Part shown: piece after piece, positions 1 to 9,878 of the stretch
Numbering within the stretch: the first letter of the stretch is position 1
How the letters are laid out: the number at the start of each line of letters is the position of its first letter
Assembly: GCA_943704415.1 (NCBI GenBank)
Contig: CALSCO010000539.1
Coordinates: 1 to 10,282, forward strand
Direction: 5' to 3'
Source of the DNA: Parvularia atlantis
Lineage: Eukaryota; Opisthokonta; Rotosphaerida
DNA length: 10,282 bases
Translations under genes and position numbers: made by a program
The notes under the pieces: model-generated
What the model was told of the DNA's origin: nothing
Databases searched by the model: none
Seen by the model: only the letters and a program-made list of their open reading frames with translations

Positions 1-614
1 GCGCGCTGAGTCGGTCAAGCACGGCGTGCGCATGGACCCGGCCGATGCAGCGTCGCGCTTCATGGACGCAAATGCGATTTTCCTCTACGACGACCTGTGC
101 GGCCCGGACCTGGTGTACCACATCATGGTGATCGCGCTCAAGACGACGCAGAACGCAAGTCGGACAGTGGCGAGCGACGTGTGCGCCAAGAATTTGCGCG
201 TGCGTTTTGCGCGCTGCTCGCATCGTGCGGAAGCTCTGACTAACTCTGCTCTCGCGTATGCTTATGCTGCGGCAGGTGCTGGTGCCAGAGACGTGGTACA
301 CCGCGGAGCAAAAGAAGGCGAACAAGCGCGTCGGCAACCCAGCCGAGCTGCACCACCAGGTGCAGGAGCAAGTGCGATCGTGGGAGGACGGCATCGTGCG
401 CCTGGACATCGCGCTGCCCAAGCACGGCAAGAACGACGGCGCCGCTGTGCGAGTGGTGCAGGTCGGGGTCGCGAGACAGGACGTGCTCGTGCGAGTGGAC
501 GTGAGCAACCTGCCGCTGATGTGCGACGACGCCCAGCCCGAGATCAAGGAATGGCTGAAGGAGCTGTGCGACATACTCGTTCACAGGTGCACTGTCAAGG
601 CGCAAAGCAAGTGA
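1..614 (+). CDS. Unidentified protein, 3' part of a spliced gene (5' end outside window)
   Basis: I do not recognise this protein. The reading frame is open from the left edge (codons from base 2) to about 154, and a second open stretch in another frame runs to the TGA at 612-614, so at least one intron lies between. The best join is a GC-AG intron, 155-275 (donor GCAAGT, acceptor CGGCAG), giving ...KTTQN then VLVPETWYTAEQ.... An alternative is GT-AG at 159-288. The first part contains FMDANAIFLYDDLCGPDLVY; the second is charged and helical-looking (EQKKANKRVGN, QVQEQVRSW, PEIKEWLKELCD). A further 48-nt GTGCGA...CCCAG stretch without a stop, just before the PEIKEW segment, could be an intron. 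No membrane segment or catalytic motif is visible. It is convergent with QDPR, 111 bp away. That it is real coding sequence is likely; function is unknown. Confidence 0.6.
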
Positions 615-725
615 TTTGACTCGGACTCTCTGCTTGTCACGGTGGCAAGGTGGCGTAACTCAGGCCAGCCCATCATCGCCTAGCGCCACCATCACACACT
701 CGCAAACACCCGCTGGTGCTCCGGC

Positions 726-1833
726 TCAGCCGACGACGTTGAACGTGGTCGCGCTGCCGACGGTGAGCACCTGCACGAGCGCGCCCGACGCCTCGCGCTC
801 GCTGCCGCTGGCCCACGTGTAGATCTGCGGCGAGCGTTTGAGAGCGCGGCACGGCGGGCCGTTGCGAGGCGTGCACACCTTGGCCGCGATCGCGTCCACG
901 GGCGTCCACGCGCCAAAGTCGGTGCCAGGCGCGGCAAATTTGCGGTTGGCGGGCGTGTCGAGCGTGATGCTGCGCGCGCGCGCAACGGTTGAGCCTGGGG
1001 GACGACCGCGGCTGCACGAGCTGCGCACGGGAGCAGGCCGAGCGTCACGGCGCCCGCGGGCAGGCCGCTGCTGTCCGCCGCGAGCGACTTGACGAGGTGG
1101 TGCACAGCGGCCTTGGCGGTGCCGTACGCGATCATCCCTGCCGGTGCGTTCGTGCGCGTGTCAGCCACACGCATTTCTCCTCGCACGCACGCAGGCGCAC
1201 GGCACCCGGCGTGCCCTTTGTCGCGGCGTTGGCGCCCGTGAGCACGAGCAGGCCTTTGCTGTGTGCGGCCGCGCGATGAGCAGGTTGATTGCTGCTTATC
1301 ACGTGCGCACGCACTCGCTCAGGTGCGCCGCGGCGAGCTGGCCCGCGATCAGCGACGACTGCACACTCTGTGCGAGCATGAGCTCGGTGTTCTTGATCAA
1401 ATCTGCAGCGAGGCGCGGGCGCGCGCTCGTGAGCGGTGACACAAGGTCTCGACGTGCACGCCCACACCCGCGCTCTTGATATCGCCGCCCGCCCAGCCGC
1501 CAGCGACGTTGACGATCGCGTGTAGTTGGCCGCCGCGCAGCTCACCCTGCACGACCGCCGCGACCCTGTCGGCGTTCTGCTGCCAGCCGTCGTCCTTGGC
1601 GAGCGTCACGTTGGCCGAGGCCTCTTCGTTCGCAAACAGGTCGACGCTGATCACGCGCTGTTGCGTGTCGTGCTCAGCACCAGCAGCAAGCCTCACAGCA
1701 GCAGCAGTAGCAGCAGCAGTAGCAGCAGCGCGCAACGCACCCACGCGTGCGCGCGCAGCACGCCCACGACGGCGCGGCCCAGCGCCCCGGCGCCGCCGTA
1801 GACGAGCGCGGCACGTGACTCTGCGCCTGCCAT
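726..1833 (-). CDS. QDPR: Dihydropteridine reductase (quinoid), seven exons
   Basis: This enzyme reduces quinonoid dihydrobiopterin to tetrahydrobiopterin with NADH, recycling the cofactor of phenylalanine hydroxylase and related enzymes in the cytosol. Exons, 5' to 3' on the minus strand: 1833-1741, 1657-1468, 1402-1315, 1258-1206, 1137-1029, 969-879, 824-726. They total 723 nt, or 240 residues; the human enzyme has 244. The short-chain dehydrogenase fold shows as VYGGAGALG (residues 11-19, dinucleotide binding), the acidic residue of SVDLF (Asp37, NADH choice), NVAGGWAGG and the catalytic pair Tyr146/Lys150 in AYGTAKAAVHHL. The family signature ITLDTPANRK follows, then GAWTP and a C-terminal SGALVQVLT. 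Introns are 53-83 nt, all GT-AG. The start chosen is the only Met just before the Rossmann strand. It is divergent from the FkbM-like gene. Identification rests on motif order and length and is firm. Confidence 0.95.
1696..1729. repeat. CAG/CTG trinucleotide tract in QDPR intron 1
   Basis: On the plus strand this reads as runs of CAG interrupted twice by TAG. On the coding strand of QDPR it is (CTG)n with two CTA interruptions. It fills much of the 83-nt first intron (1740-1658), between donor GTGCGTTG and acceptor CAACAG. It breaks the reductase frame, so it is not coding in QDPR. Confidence 0.85.
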
Positions 1834-1945
1834 GCTGGGTGTCGCTGATGCGTCTAGCGGAAATTGCGCTGATTGGCTGCGGCTAGGTGAGACGCGTCGC
1901 ATCGGCTTCTCACTGCGCGCTTGTAGAAGGAGGAAGGGGGCGACG
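1834..1945. promoter_or_regulatory. Shared divergent promoter gap, QDPR / FkbM-like gene
   Basis: The 112 bp between the two divergent start codons must contain both 5' UTRs and core promoters if the chosen starts are right. It holds an inverted CCAAT box (GATTGG at 1871-1876), an ACGCGT core near 1892, and a small inverted pair, GATGCG near 1847 and CGCATC near 1899. No TATA box is seen. The frame of the FkbM-like gene is also open back to an ATG at 1832, so part of this gap could be coding if that start is used. Confidence 0.5.
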
Positions 1946-4468
1946 ATGCACGTGAGCATGAAGCGGCGCGTGCTCAACACGCGCACCGTCCGCCCCGCGC
2001 ACGGCTCCGCGCTGGACGTGATCAAGGCCCTCGGCAAGCGCGCGTCAGTGCTGCTGCTCGTCGTGATCATCATCGGCGCGGGCCAGTACCTGCTCATGAA
2101 CGCGCCGCTGTTTGAGGCGCACGGCAACGGCGCGACGGCCGCCGTCACCGACCAGGCAGCCGTGCTCAAGACGGCGGCCGACGTTGGGCCCGTCGCGCCG
2201 ACCGCCGCCGCGCCCACGGTCGCTGCGCCGCCTACCGTCGCCCCCGACACCCTCAAGATGATCTCGATCGTCGACAAGCCCAGCCCGACCAAGCAGCAGC
2301 CGCCGACGCAGCCGCCCCGTCCGCCCACGGCCGCGCCGACCGTGCCTAGGAGAGCGCCAACGCCGGCGCGCATCTCGCCCGACGAGGAGGCCGCGCTCGA
2401 GGCGGCCGCGGAGGAGTCGATGCAGCAGCCCGTGGCGCGCGCTCCCGGTGCGCATGCTGCGAGTCACATTCGGCTCGACTGATCACCGGGTGCGAACACA
2501 GTCGCCGCGCCCGCGCGCAAGACCACCACCGCCGGCCGCCGCCCCGCCGCCCCGCCCACGCAGTCGCCGTACGATGTCGCGGCCAATGCCGACTTCGCGC
2601 AGGACGCGCCCGCCGACAAGACTGCCGGCGAGCCACAGCCGGACTTGTACAACGCCGATGCTAGCGCGGCGGACGACGTCGGCGCGGACGACGCGGGCGC
2701 GGACGACGGCCTGGGCATGAGCGGCGACGACGGCCAGGGCGGGACCGGGCTGGACGAGCAGGTGGCGGGCGCGGACGAGTTTGCGGCCGATGAGGAGGCG
2801 ATGCCGGACGAGGCGGTCGTGGATGAGGAGGAGGAGAAGGAGCAAGTGCTCACGACGCCCGCGCCGACCCAGCGCTCGAGTACGCGCCGCGGCAGCAGCG
2901 TTGTGACCGCCGCGCCGACCACGACGCGGCGCGCGGCCACCGCGCCCTCCGCCGCGCCCCCGGCTGCCACCGCCAAGCCGCGCAGCCCAGCCGCCGAGCG
3001 GTTCAAGCCGGGCAAGGTCAGCAAGGTCAGCAACAACGACGTCGTGTCGGCCGACGTGGCGGCAGCGTTCGTGGGCCGCCCGACGACGCCGATCAAGCGC
3101 GAGGTCATCAACGCGAGCGCGTTCAAGGGCGTGTGCGACACGGGCGTGGAGTTTGACTTGCCCACGTTCGCTAAAGCCCAGCTCGAGCTCACGTTTGCGT
3201 GGATCACCAAGGTGGGCGCGGGCGAGGCTACTGTGCCATGGCATGTCGGCTGACAGTGCGCGCCACCCAGGACGCGCTCCCGGTCAAGTACAACGTGTAC
3301 ACGCACGACCCACGAAAGGACATCATCTCTCGCTCGCTCTTGCAGAACCGCGGCAACTCGGTCAAGAACTTTGCGCACTTCAAGTGGCTCTACGAGGTGC
3401 GCGGGCGTGCGCGTCTCATCGTGTTTACGCGCGCCCCGCAGCTTATCCGCTCGCCCGGTGGCGCGTACCGGCCACCGAGCAGCCCCCTTGTCGCGATCGT
3501 CGGCGCCAAGTTTGGTGCGCGCACGTCACTCGTGTGCTACGGGCGGCTGACTTGCTGACCAGGCCTGCTCCCGCTGTTCCTCGCCGCGCTCCGGGTGCGC
3601 ACGTACGCCTTCGAGTTGCTGCCGCGCAACGCGGTGATGATGCGGGTGCGTCTGCTTGCATACGTAGGGGCGCGCGGCCGCCTAACGCTCGGTGCAGTGC
3701 TCGCTCGACTCGAACGCGGACCTGGCCGAGCATCTGCACATGTACGAGTACGCCATCCTCGATAAGACGCGCACGAGCGTGTGCCTGGTGCTTGCACAGC
3801 TGTTTTGCGACGTGCGGCCGCTGATCACGCGGCTCGGCCAGGAGGCGACGACAGACCAGACGAGCAACGTCAAGATGTACCGCGACGAGAGCTGTCCCGA
3901 GCGCGCCACGCTGTTCAAGAGCATGCCCACGATCAGCATGGACGAGTTCTGGAGGGGCGAGCTCGAGCGCGACCGCCTGTTTCTGCTGTTCATCGACCTC
4001 AACGGCATCGTGCGTCGGCCACCCACAGAGCTTGCGCGGCACTCTGACGCTGACGCTGCGTAACGCCGAGCAGGAGCACATGGTGTTTGCCGGCGCGAGC
4101 GACATGCTCAAGACGCGGCCGCCGCTGTTTATCATCGTGCAGTTCGACCCGCCCACGATCCGCAAGGTGAGCGTTGCAAGCGTGCCACCTTCCGACCGCG
4201 CTTGACACCCGCCCGCAGTACCGCAGCGACCCGGTCAAGTTTGTCGACATGGTGGACAAGCTCGGCTACGGCATCAAGCGCCTGGGCGACAACAAGAAGG
4301 TGCGCACAGCGTAGTTTGCGAAGCGAGCGATGCTCACATGGTCGGGCACGGCCTCAGGTCACGCGCGAGCTCGTCATGTCGGGCGAAATGACGGCGCTCA
4401 ACTACTTGCTGCTCACGCACCGCGCGACCATGGACGAGCTGCTCAAGGGCGGCGGCGCGTTCGCCTAG
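1946..4468 (+). CDS. Membrane-anchored FkbM-like methyltransferase family protein, nine exons
   Basis: Exons: 1946-2447, 2502-3211, 3271-3396, 3442-3514, 3563-3645, 3698-4009, 4074-4166, 4219-4299, 4358-4468; 2091 nt, 696 residues. A basic N-terminus precedes one hydrophobic segment (about 33-51, ASVLLLVVIIIGAGQYLLM), giving a type II signal-anchor layout that would place the rest in the Golgi/ER lumen. Residues 52-370 are low complexity: Ala/Pro/Thr-rich, then an acidic stretch (about 198-282), then Ala/Thr/Pro again, like a stem. The C-terminal 300 residues resemble FkbM SAM-dependent O-methyltransferases: DIISRSLLQNRGN, VAIVGAKFG (motif I position), YAFELLPRN, PTISMDEFW, LLFIDLNG (where the family has LKIDVEG), and FIIVQFDPP. 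Motif I lacks the usual Asp and Asn, so activity is uncertain. The start could also be 1832 or 1958. The family call is by motif order only; substrate is unknown. Confidence 0.75.
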
Positions 4469-4517
4469 GCTCCTTCATCGAGTTTATCGTTCGTCCCCGC
4501 GTAGCGCTGTAAAGACA

Positions 4518-6619
<2,102 letters not shown>

Positions 6620-6661
6620 GTTGCTGTGTATCGCAGCGAATGTCACTTGCAAGTTAGCGGG
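6620..6661. promoter_or_regulatory. 42-bp divergent gap between KMO and METTL18 start codons
   Basis: Both start codons are well fixed: KMO by its FAD-binding N-terminus and METTL18 by its conserved MFAFNF start. That leaves 42 bp for two 5' leaders and promoters. The sequence has a CTTGCAAG palindrome (about 6647-6654) and no TATA box. Either transcription starts inside the neighbouring gene or the leaders are very short. Confidence 0.6.
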
Positions 6662-7950
6662 ATGTTCGCCTTCAACTTCGCCGTCGTGCGCCTTTTCCTT
6701 GCCGCCTCGCGATCGCTCACGGCCTGCGCGCCAGGCCGAGGGCGACGACGAGGATGACGACGACGGAGACGAAGAGAGCAGCCGCATCGATGCACAGCCG
6801 GCGGCAGCAGCGGCGGCGACGTCGCCCGCGAGTGCCGTGCGCGGCGCGATCGCGGCAGGCGTCTTCTCGCGCGCGCCGCGCGTCGTGCCGTACCAGCAGC
6901 CGGTGCGCGGGACGGACGGCCGTGGGACGTCGCGCCGCTGATCGATCGTGTGGCTCCGCAGCGGTTCCCCGTCGTCGTCGAGCGCGTGCTACTGGGCCCC
7001 GGGATAGCGCTGTACCGGCGGAGCGGTGCGGTCGAGCAACACTTGCGCGCGCGCCACGCTGCTGAGCCGCCACGACGCAGCGGTCGACGTCGAGGAGAAT
7101 GCGCCGGCGGGCTCGGCCGTGGCGACGTCGCTGCTGTCGCGCTCGGACCTGATCCCGGGCGTATACGAGGGCGGCGTGAAGACGTGGGAGTGCGCTTACG
7201 ACCTCGCCACGGCGCTGCTATCGTTCCTGCCGGCGCGCTGCGACGGGCTGCGCGTGCTCGAGCTGGGCTGCGGGTCGGCGCTGCCGGCGCTCGTCGCGCT
7301 CGGGCGCGGGGCCGCCGTGTGCCTGCAGGACTTTGTGCGCCGCTTGTGATGTGCTTGTGCGGCGCGTGGCTGACTTGGCGCCAGAACGAAGACGTGCTGG
7401 CGCAGGTAACCTGGCCCAACGTGCTGCTCAACGGCGACCCGCGGCTGCGCGCGCTGCTCGACGACGCCGGGGAGCACGCCGTGTCGCTGGTGTTGCCGCC
7501 GGACGTGGCGCCCGAGCTGCGCGTGCAGCTGATCGCGGGCTCGTGGGACGCGCTCGAGGTGCGTGCGGGTGCGGCTTGCGGTGCGGTTGCTGACCGTGCG
7601 GCAGCCTGCGCTCGTCCCGGGCACGTTCGACCTCGTGCTCATGTCCGAGACGATCTACGACCCCGTGCACTACGCGACGCTCGTGCGGCTGCTGCAGACG
7701 CTGCTACACCCCGGCGGGACAGCGTGCGTGCGTCCGCTTGCGTGCGATGTCGCGACGCCTGACACCCCCCCCCCCCCCCCCCGGCGGTCGCAGGCTTGTG
7801 GCGGCCAAGGTCTACTACTTTGGCATCGGCGGCGGGACAGCGCAGTTCCGCGCGCAGCTGGCCGAGACGGGCGCGTTTGCGATCGACACGCTTGTGGCGC
7901 AGACCGAGACGGTGCGGCGCGAGATCGTGCGGGCGACGCGCACACGGTGA
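6662..7950 (+). CDS. METTL18: METTL18/HPM1-type protein-histidine N-methyltransferase, seven exons
   Basis: This family methylates a histidine of ribosomal protein uL3 (RPL3) with SAM. Exons: 6662-6685, 6735-6902, 6962-7025, 7081-7334, 7385-7558, 7605-7723, 7794-7950; 960 nt, 319 residues. The N-terminus MFAFNF matches the aromatic-spaced start of human METTL18 and yeast HPM1, which fixes an 8-codon first exon. Next come an acidic stretch (EGDDEDDDDGDEE), ALYRRS, the hallmark SDLIPGVYEGGVKTWEC (107-123), SAM motif I VLELGCGS (144-151), LQDF (167-170), TWPNVLLN, FDLVLMSETIYDP (236-248) and KVYYFGIGGGT near the C-terminus. Introns are 46-70 nt with GTGCG donors; the last holds a C18 run. It is convergent with P1, another ribosome gene, 124 bp away. 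Identification is firm; the target histidine is inferred from the family. Confidence 0.94.
7765..7782. repeat. C18 homopolymer in METTL18 intron 6
   Basis: Eighteen Cs lie between a CTGAC branch-like motif (7759-7763) and the acceptor GGTCGCAG (ending 7793), so the run stands where a polypyrimidine tract would be. Its length is a likely site of sequencing error. Confidence 0.8.
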
Positions 7951-7966
7951 CGGGGGGCCGGGCACG

Positions 7967-7984
7967 CTGCTGCTGCTGCTGCTG
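7967..7984. repeat. (CTG)6 in the METTL18 3' flank
   Basis: Six CTG units begin 17 nt after the METTL18 stop codon and are followed by TAAACG. The tract lies in the probable 3' UTR, in the gap before P1. Confidence 0.85.
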
Positions 7985-8074
7985 TAAACGCCGTGAATGC
8001 GGAAGGCGCACGATCGCGAGACACGTACACAGTCCACATGAGACACACACCAGCTTCGCGTGCGGGGCGGGCGC

Positions 8075-8475
8075 TCAGTCGAAGAGACCAAAGCCCATGT
8101 CCTCGTCCGACTCCTCCTTCTTCTCCTCCTTCTTCTCCTCCTTCTTCTCCTCCTTCTTCTCGGCGGCGGGCGCGGCGCCACCGGCAGCGGGCGCGGCGGC
8201 GGCGGCGGGCGCGGCCGAGCCGGCGCCGACGTTGGAGATGTAGCTCTCGAGGTTGGCGCCGTGCAGCGCGCGGGCAAAGAGCGTCGTCCAAATGTTCTCG
8301 ACCTCGACGCCGGCCGACTTGACGAGCGTCGACAGCTTGTCGGCCTGGGCGGGCGGCGGGCGGTGTGAGGACGCGGTCGGGCGGGTGCGGTCGTGCGCAC
8401 CGTGATCTCCACGCCGTCGTCGTGCAGGATCAGCGCGGCGTAGACGCACGCGAGCTCGTTCACGTTGTCGGCCAT
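8075..8475 (-). CDS. RPLP1: 60S acidic ribosomal protein P1, two exons
   Basis: P1 forms the lateral stalk of the large ribosomal subunit with P2 and P0 and recruits translational GTPases. Exons 8475-8401 and 8344-8075 total 345 nt, 114 residues, the same length as human P1. The first exon, [20 protein letters not shown], is the typical P1 rather than P2 start. The dimerisation domain continues with [19 protein letters not shown], then SNVGAG, an Ala/Pro hinge, a charged run of EKKE units (87-103) and the invariant tail [11 protein letters not shown] (104-114), which binds GTPase factors. The single 56-nt intron starts GTGCGC and ends CCCAG. It is divergent from SF3A2, with 369 bp between starts. 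Identification is firm. Confidence 0.97.
8111..8160. repeat. 12-bp tandem repeat encoding EKKE units of P1
   Basis: About four perfect copies of a 12-bp unit (plus strand CTCCTCCTTCTT) encode the Glu/Lys-rich segment before the conserved P1 tail. A multiple-of-three unit keeps the frame, so copy number can vary without breaking the gene. Confidence 0.9.
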
Positions 8476-8844
8476 TTGCTAGCGCGTGCGGGCTCGAGGG
8501 CGGCTGTGGGCTGTGTGTTGCGTTGCGTGAGCTGCAAATGCAAACTGCTCGCGCAACCACACGCCATCGACCCCGACGCGTGCGCGCGCCCATCCATCCA
8601 TCCGTCCATCCGTCTATCCGTGCGAGCAAGCGGATGCCGCGTGCGCAACAGCGAGGCAGACGCGAGAGGCGCGAGACGCGAGAGGCGACGCAGAGCGCGG
8701 CTCGCGGCCACGATCGTTTACCTTGCGAAAGAGACCCGCTGCAGCCGCTCTGCACATCAACAGTTACGCTCAGCCCGTACATTCGCCTCGTCGTTCTCTC
8801 TCCTCCTTCGCCGCGCGCCGCGCGCCAGCAGCCCACAGCCAGCC
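8476..8844. promoter_or_regulatory. Divergent intergenic region, P1 / SF3A2
   Basis: This is the only stretch over 300 bp without a gene. I see no open frame in it with family resemblance. It contains a CATC/CGTC-type tetranucleotide tract (about 8590-8619), a GCTGCAAATGCAAACTGC dyad-like element (8531-8548), a GCGAGAGGCG-type imperfect repeat (about 8660-8690), and a pyrimidine-rich stretch (CTCTCTCCTCC, near 8800) just upstream of SF3A2. No TATA box is evident. It probably carries both promoters, and a 5' UTR intron of P1 is possible but not shown. Confidence 0.55.
8590..8619. repeat. Imperfect CCAT/CCGT tetranucleotide repeat
   Basis: About seven 4-bp units (CATC, CGTC, TATC variants) form a degenerate microsatellite in the divergent gap between P1 and SF3A2. 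Confidence 0.75.
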
Positions 8845-9775
8845 ATGGACTTCCAGAACCGGCCCGGGTCCAAGACGGGCGGCGGCGGCGTGCTGAGCGA
8901 GTCGATGGCCAATGTCGACCGGCGCGAGCGCCTGCGCCGGCTCGCGCTCGAGACGATCGACCTGGCCAAGGACCCGTACTTCATGAAGGCGCGTCGCCGT
9001 CGTGCGCCGTGCGCCGTGCGCCCTCGTGCCGTCGTCACGGGAAAGGCTGACGTGACGTGCAGAACCACCTCGGGTCGTACGAGTGCAAGCTGTGCCTGAC
9101 GCTGCACACGAACGAGGGCAGCTACCTCGCGCACACCCAGGGCAAGAAGCACCAGTCCAACCTCGGGCGGCGCGCGGCCAAGGAGGCGCAGTGCGTGCCG
9201 CAGGTCGCGTGTGCATCGCAGCCGGCCCGCTCACGTCACACGGTACACGCGCGCAGGACGCGCCAGCTGCTGCCGATGGCCATCGGCAAGGCCACGCCCG
9301 CGCGCACCGTCGTCAAGATTGGCCGCCCCGGCTTCCGCGCGACCAAGGTGCGCGACCCGGCCACGGAGCAGGTCGGCCTGCTGTTCCACATCGAGTACCC
9401 CGAGATTGCCGAGAAGGTGCGGCCGCTGCACCGCTTCATGTCGGCGTACGAGCAGCGCATCGAGGCGCCCGACAAGGTCTGCGAGCTAGACGACGACGTC
9501 CTGTCTTACCCGCTTACTCACTGCGTGCGCCTGTGCGCTTGCGCGTGCGAACACAGAACTTCCAGTACCTGCTCTTCGCCGCCGAGCCGTACGAGACGAT
9601 CGCGTTCAAGCTGCAGTCGCGTGAGGTCGACAAGGGCGAGGGGCGCATGCTCGTGCACTGGGACACGGACGAGAAGGTGTTCACGCTTCAGTTCTTCTTC
9701 AAGAAGCACTCGGACCGCCTCGCCTTCCCCGAGCCGCCCCAGCCGACCTTCTCGACCTACACGCCCATGAACTGA
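8845..9775 (+). CDS. SF3A2: Splicing factor 3A subunit 2 (PRP11 homologue), four exons
   Basis: SF3A2 is a U2 snRNP subunit of SF3a, needed for branch-site recognition in the nucleus. Exons 8845-8988, 9063-9190, 9257-9476 and 9557-9775 total 711 nt, 236 residues. The start [15 protein letters not shown] matches the family exactly in style, followed by [15 protein letters not shown] and DPYFMK. Next is the matrin-type C2H2 zinc finger [11 protein letters not shown]...HTQGKKH (Cys56, Cys59, His72, His78). The core then runs [31 protein letters not shown], and the highly conserved [16 protein letters not shown]. It stops at TYTPMN and lacks the long proline-rich C-terminus of the human protein (464 residues), like yeast PRP11. 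Intron 1 (8989-9062) is GC-AG, fixed by FMK|NHLG. Identification is firm. Confidence 0.96.
8989..9062 (+). other. GC-AG intron 1 of SF3A2
   Basis: The family sequence [17 protein letters not shown] requires the join AAG|AAC. The intron therefore begins GCGCGT and ends GTGCAG. A CTGAC branch-like motif stands at 9047-9051. Every GT donor further in would add residues absent from all homologues I know. Confidence 0.9.
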
Positions 9776-9878
9776 ACCGATGTGGCCTTGTGCGGAAGCA
9801 AATGCGATGCGCGCGCGCGGAGAGCAGACAGCAGACAGCAGACGGACCCACTGAGGGCATTTCACAGACTCGTGCACT

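Noticed and set aside
447-479. 33-nt GTGCGA...GACAG intron in the first gene
   Set aside because: It is shorter than every supported intron here (minimum 45 nt), and the frame stays open through it.
1832-1945. Upstream ATG at 1832 as the start of the FkbM-like protein
   Set aside because: It would overlap the first codon of QDPR and add 38 residues ahead of the basic signal anchor. 1946 leaves a promoter gap and a normal signal-anchor layout. It is not excluded.
2464-3378. Long minus-strand open frames opposite the FkbM-like gene stem
   Set aside because: They are Ala/Arg/Ser-rich shadows created by GC-rich codons. They show no family motif, while the plus-strand exons join in phase into a sensible protein.
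6643-7431. 262-residue minus-strand frame over the 5' half of METTL18
   Set aside because: Its Arg/Pro/Ser-rich composition is typical of antisense GC-rich sequence, and it has no recognisable motif.
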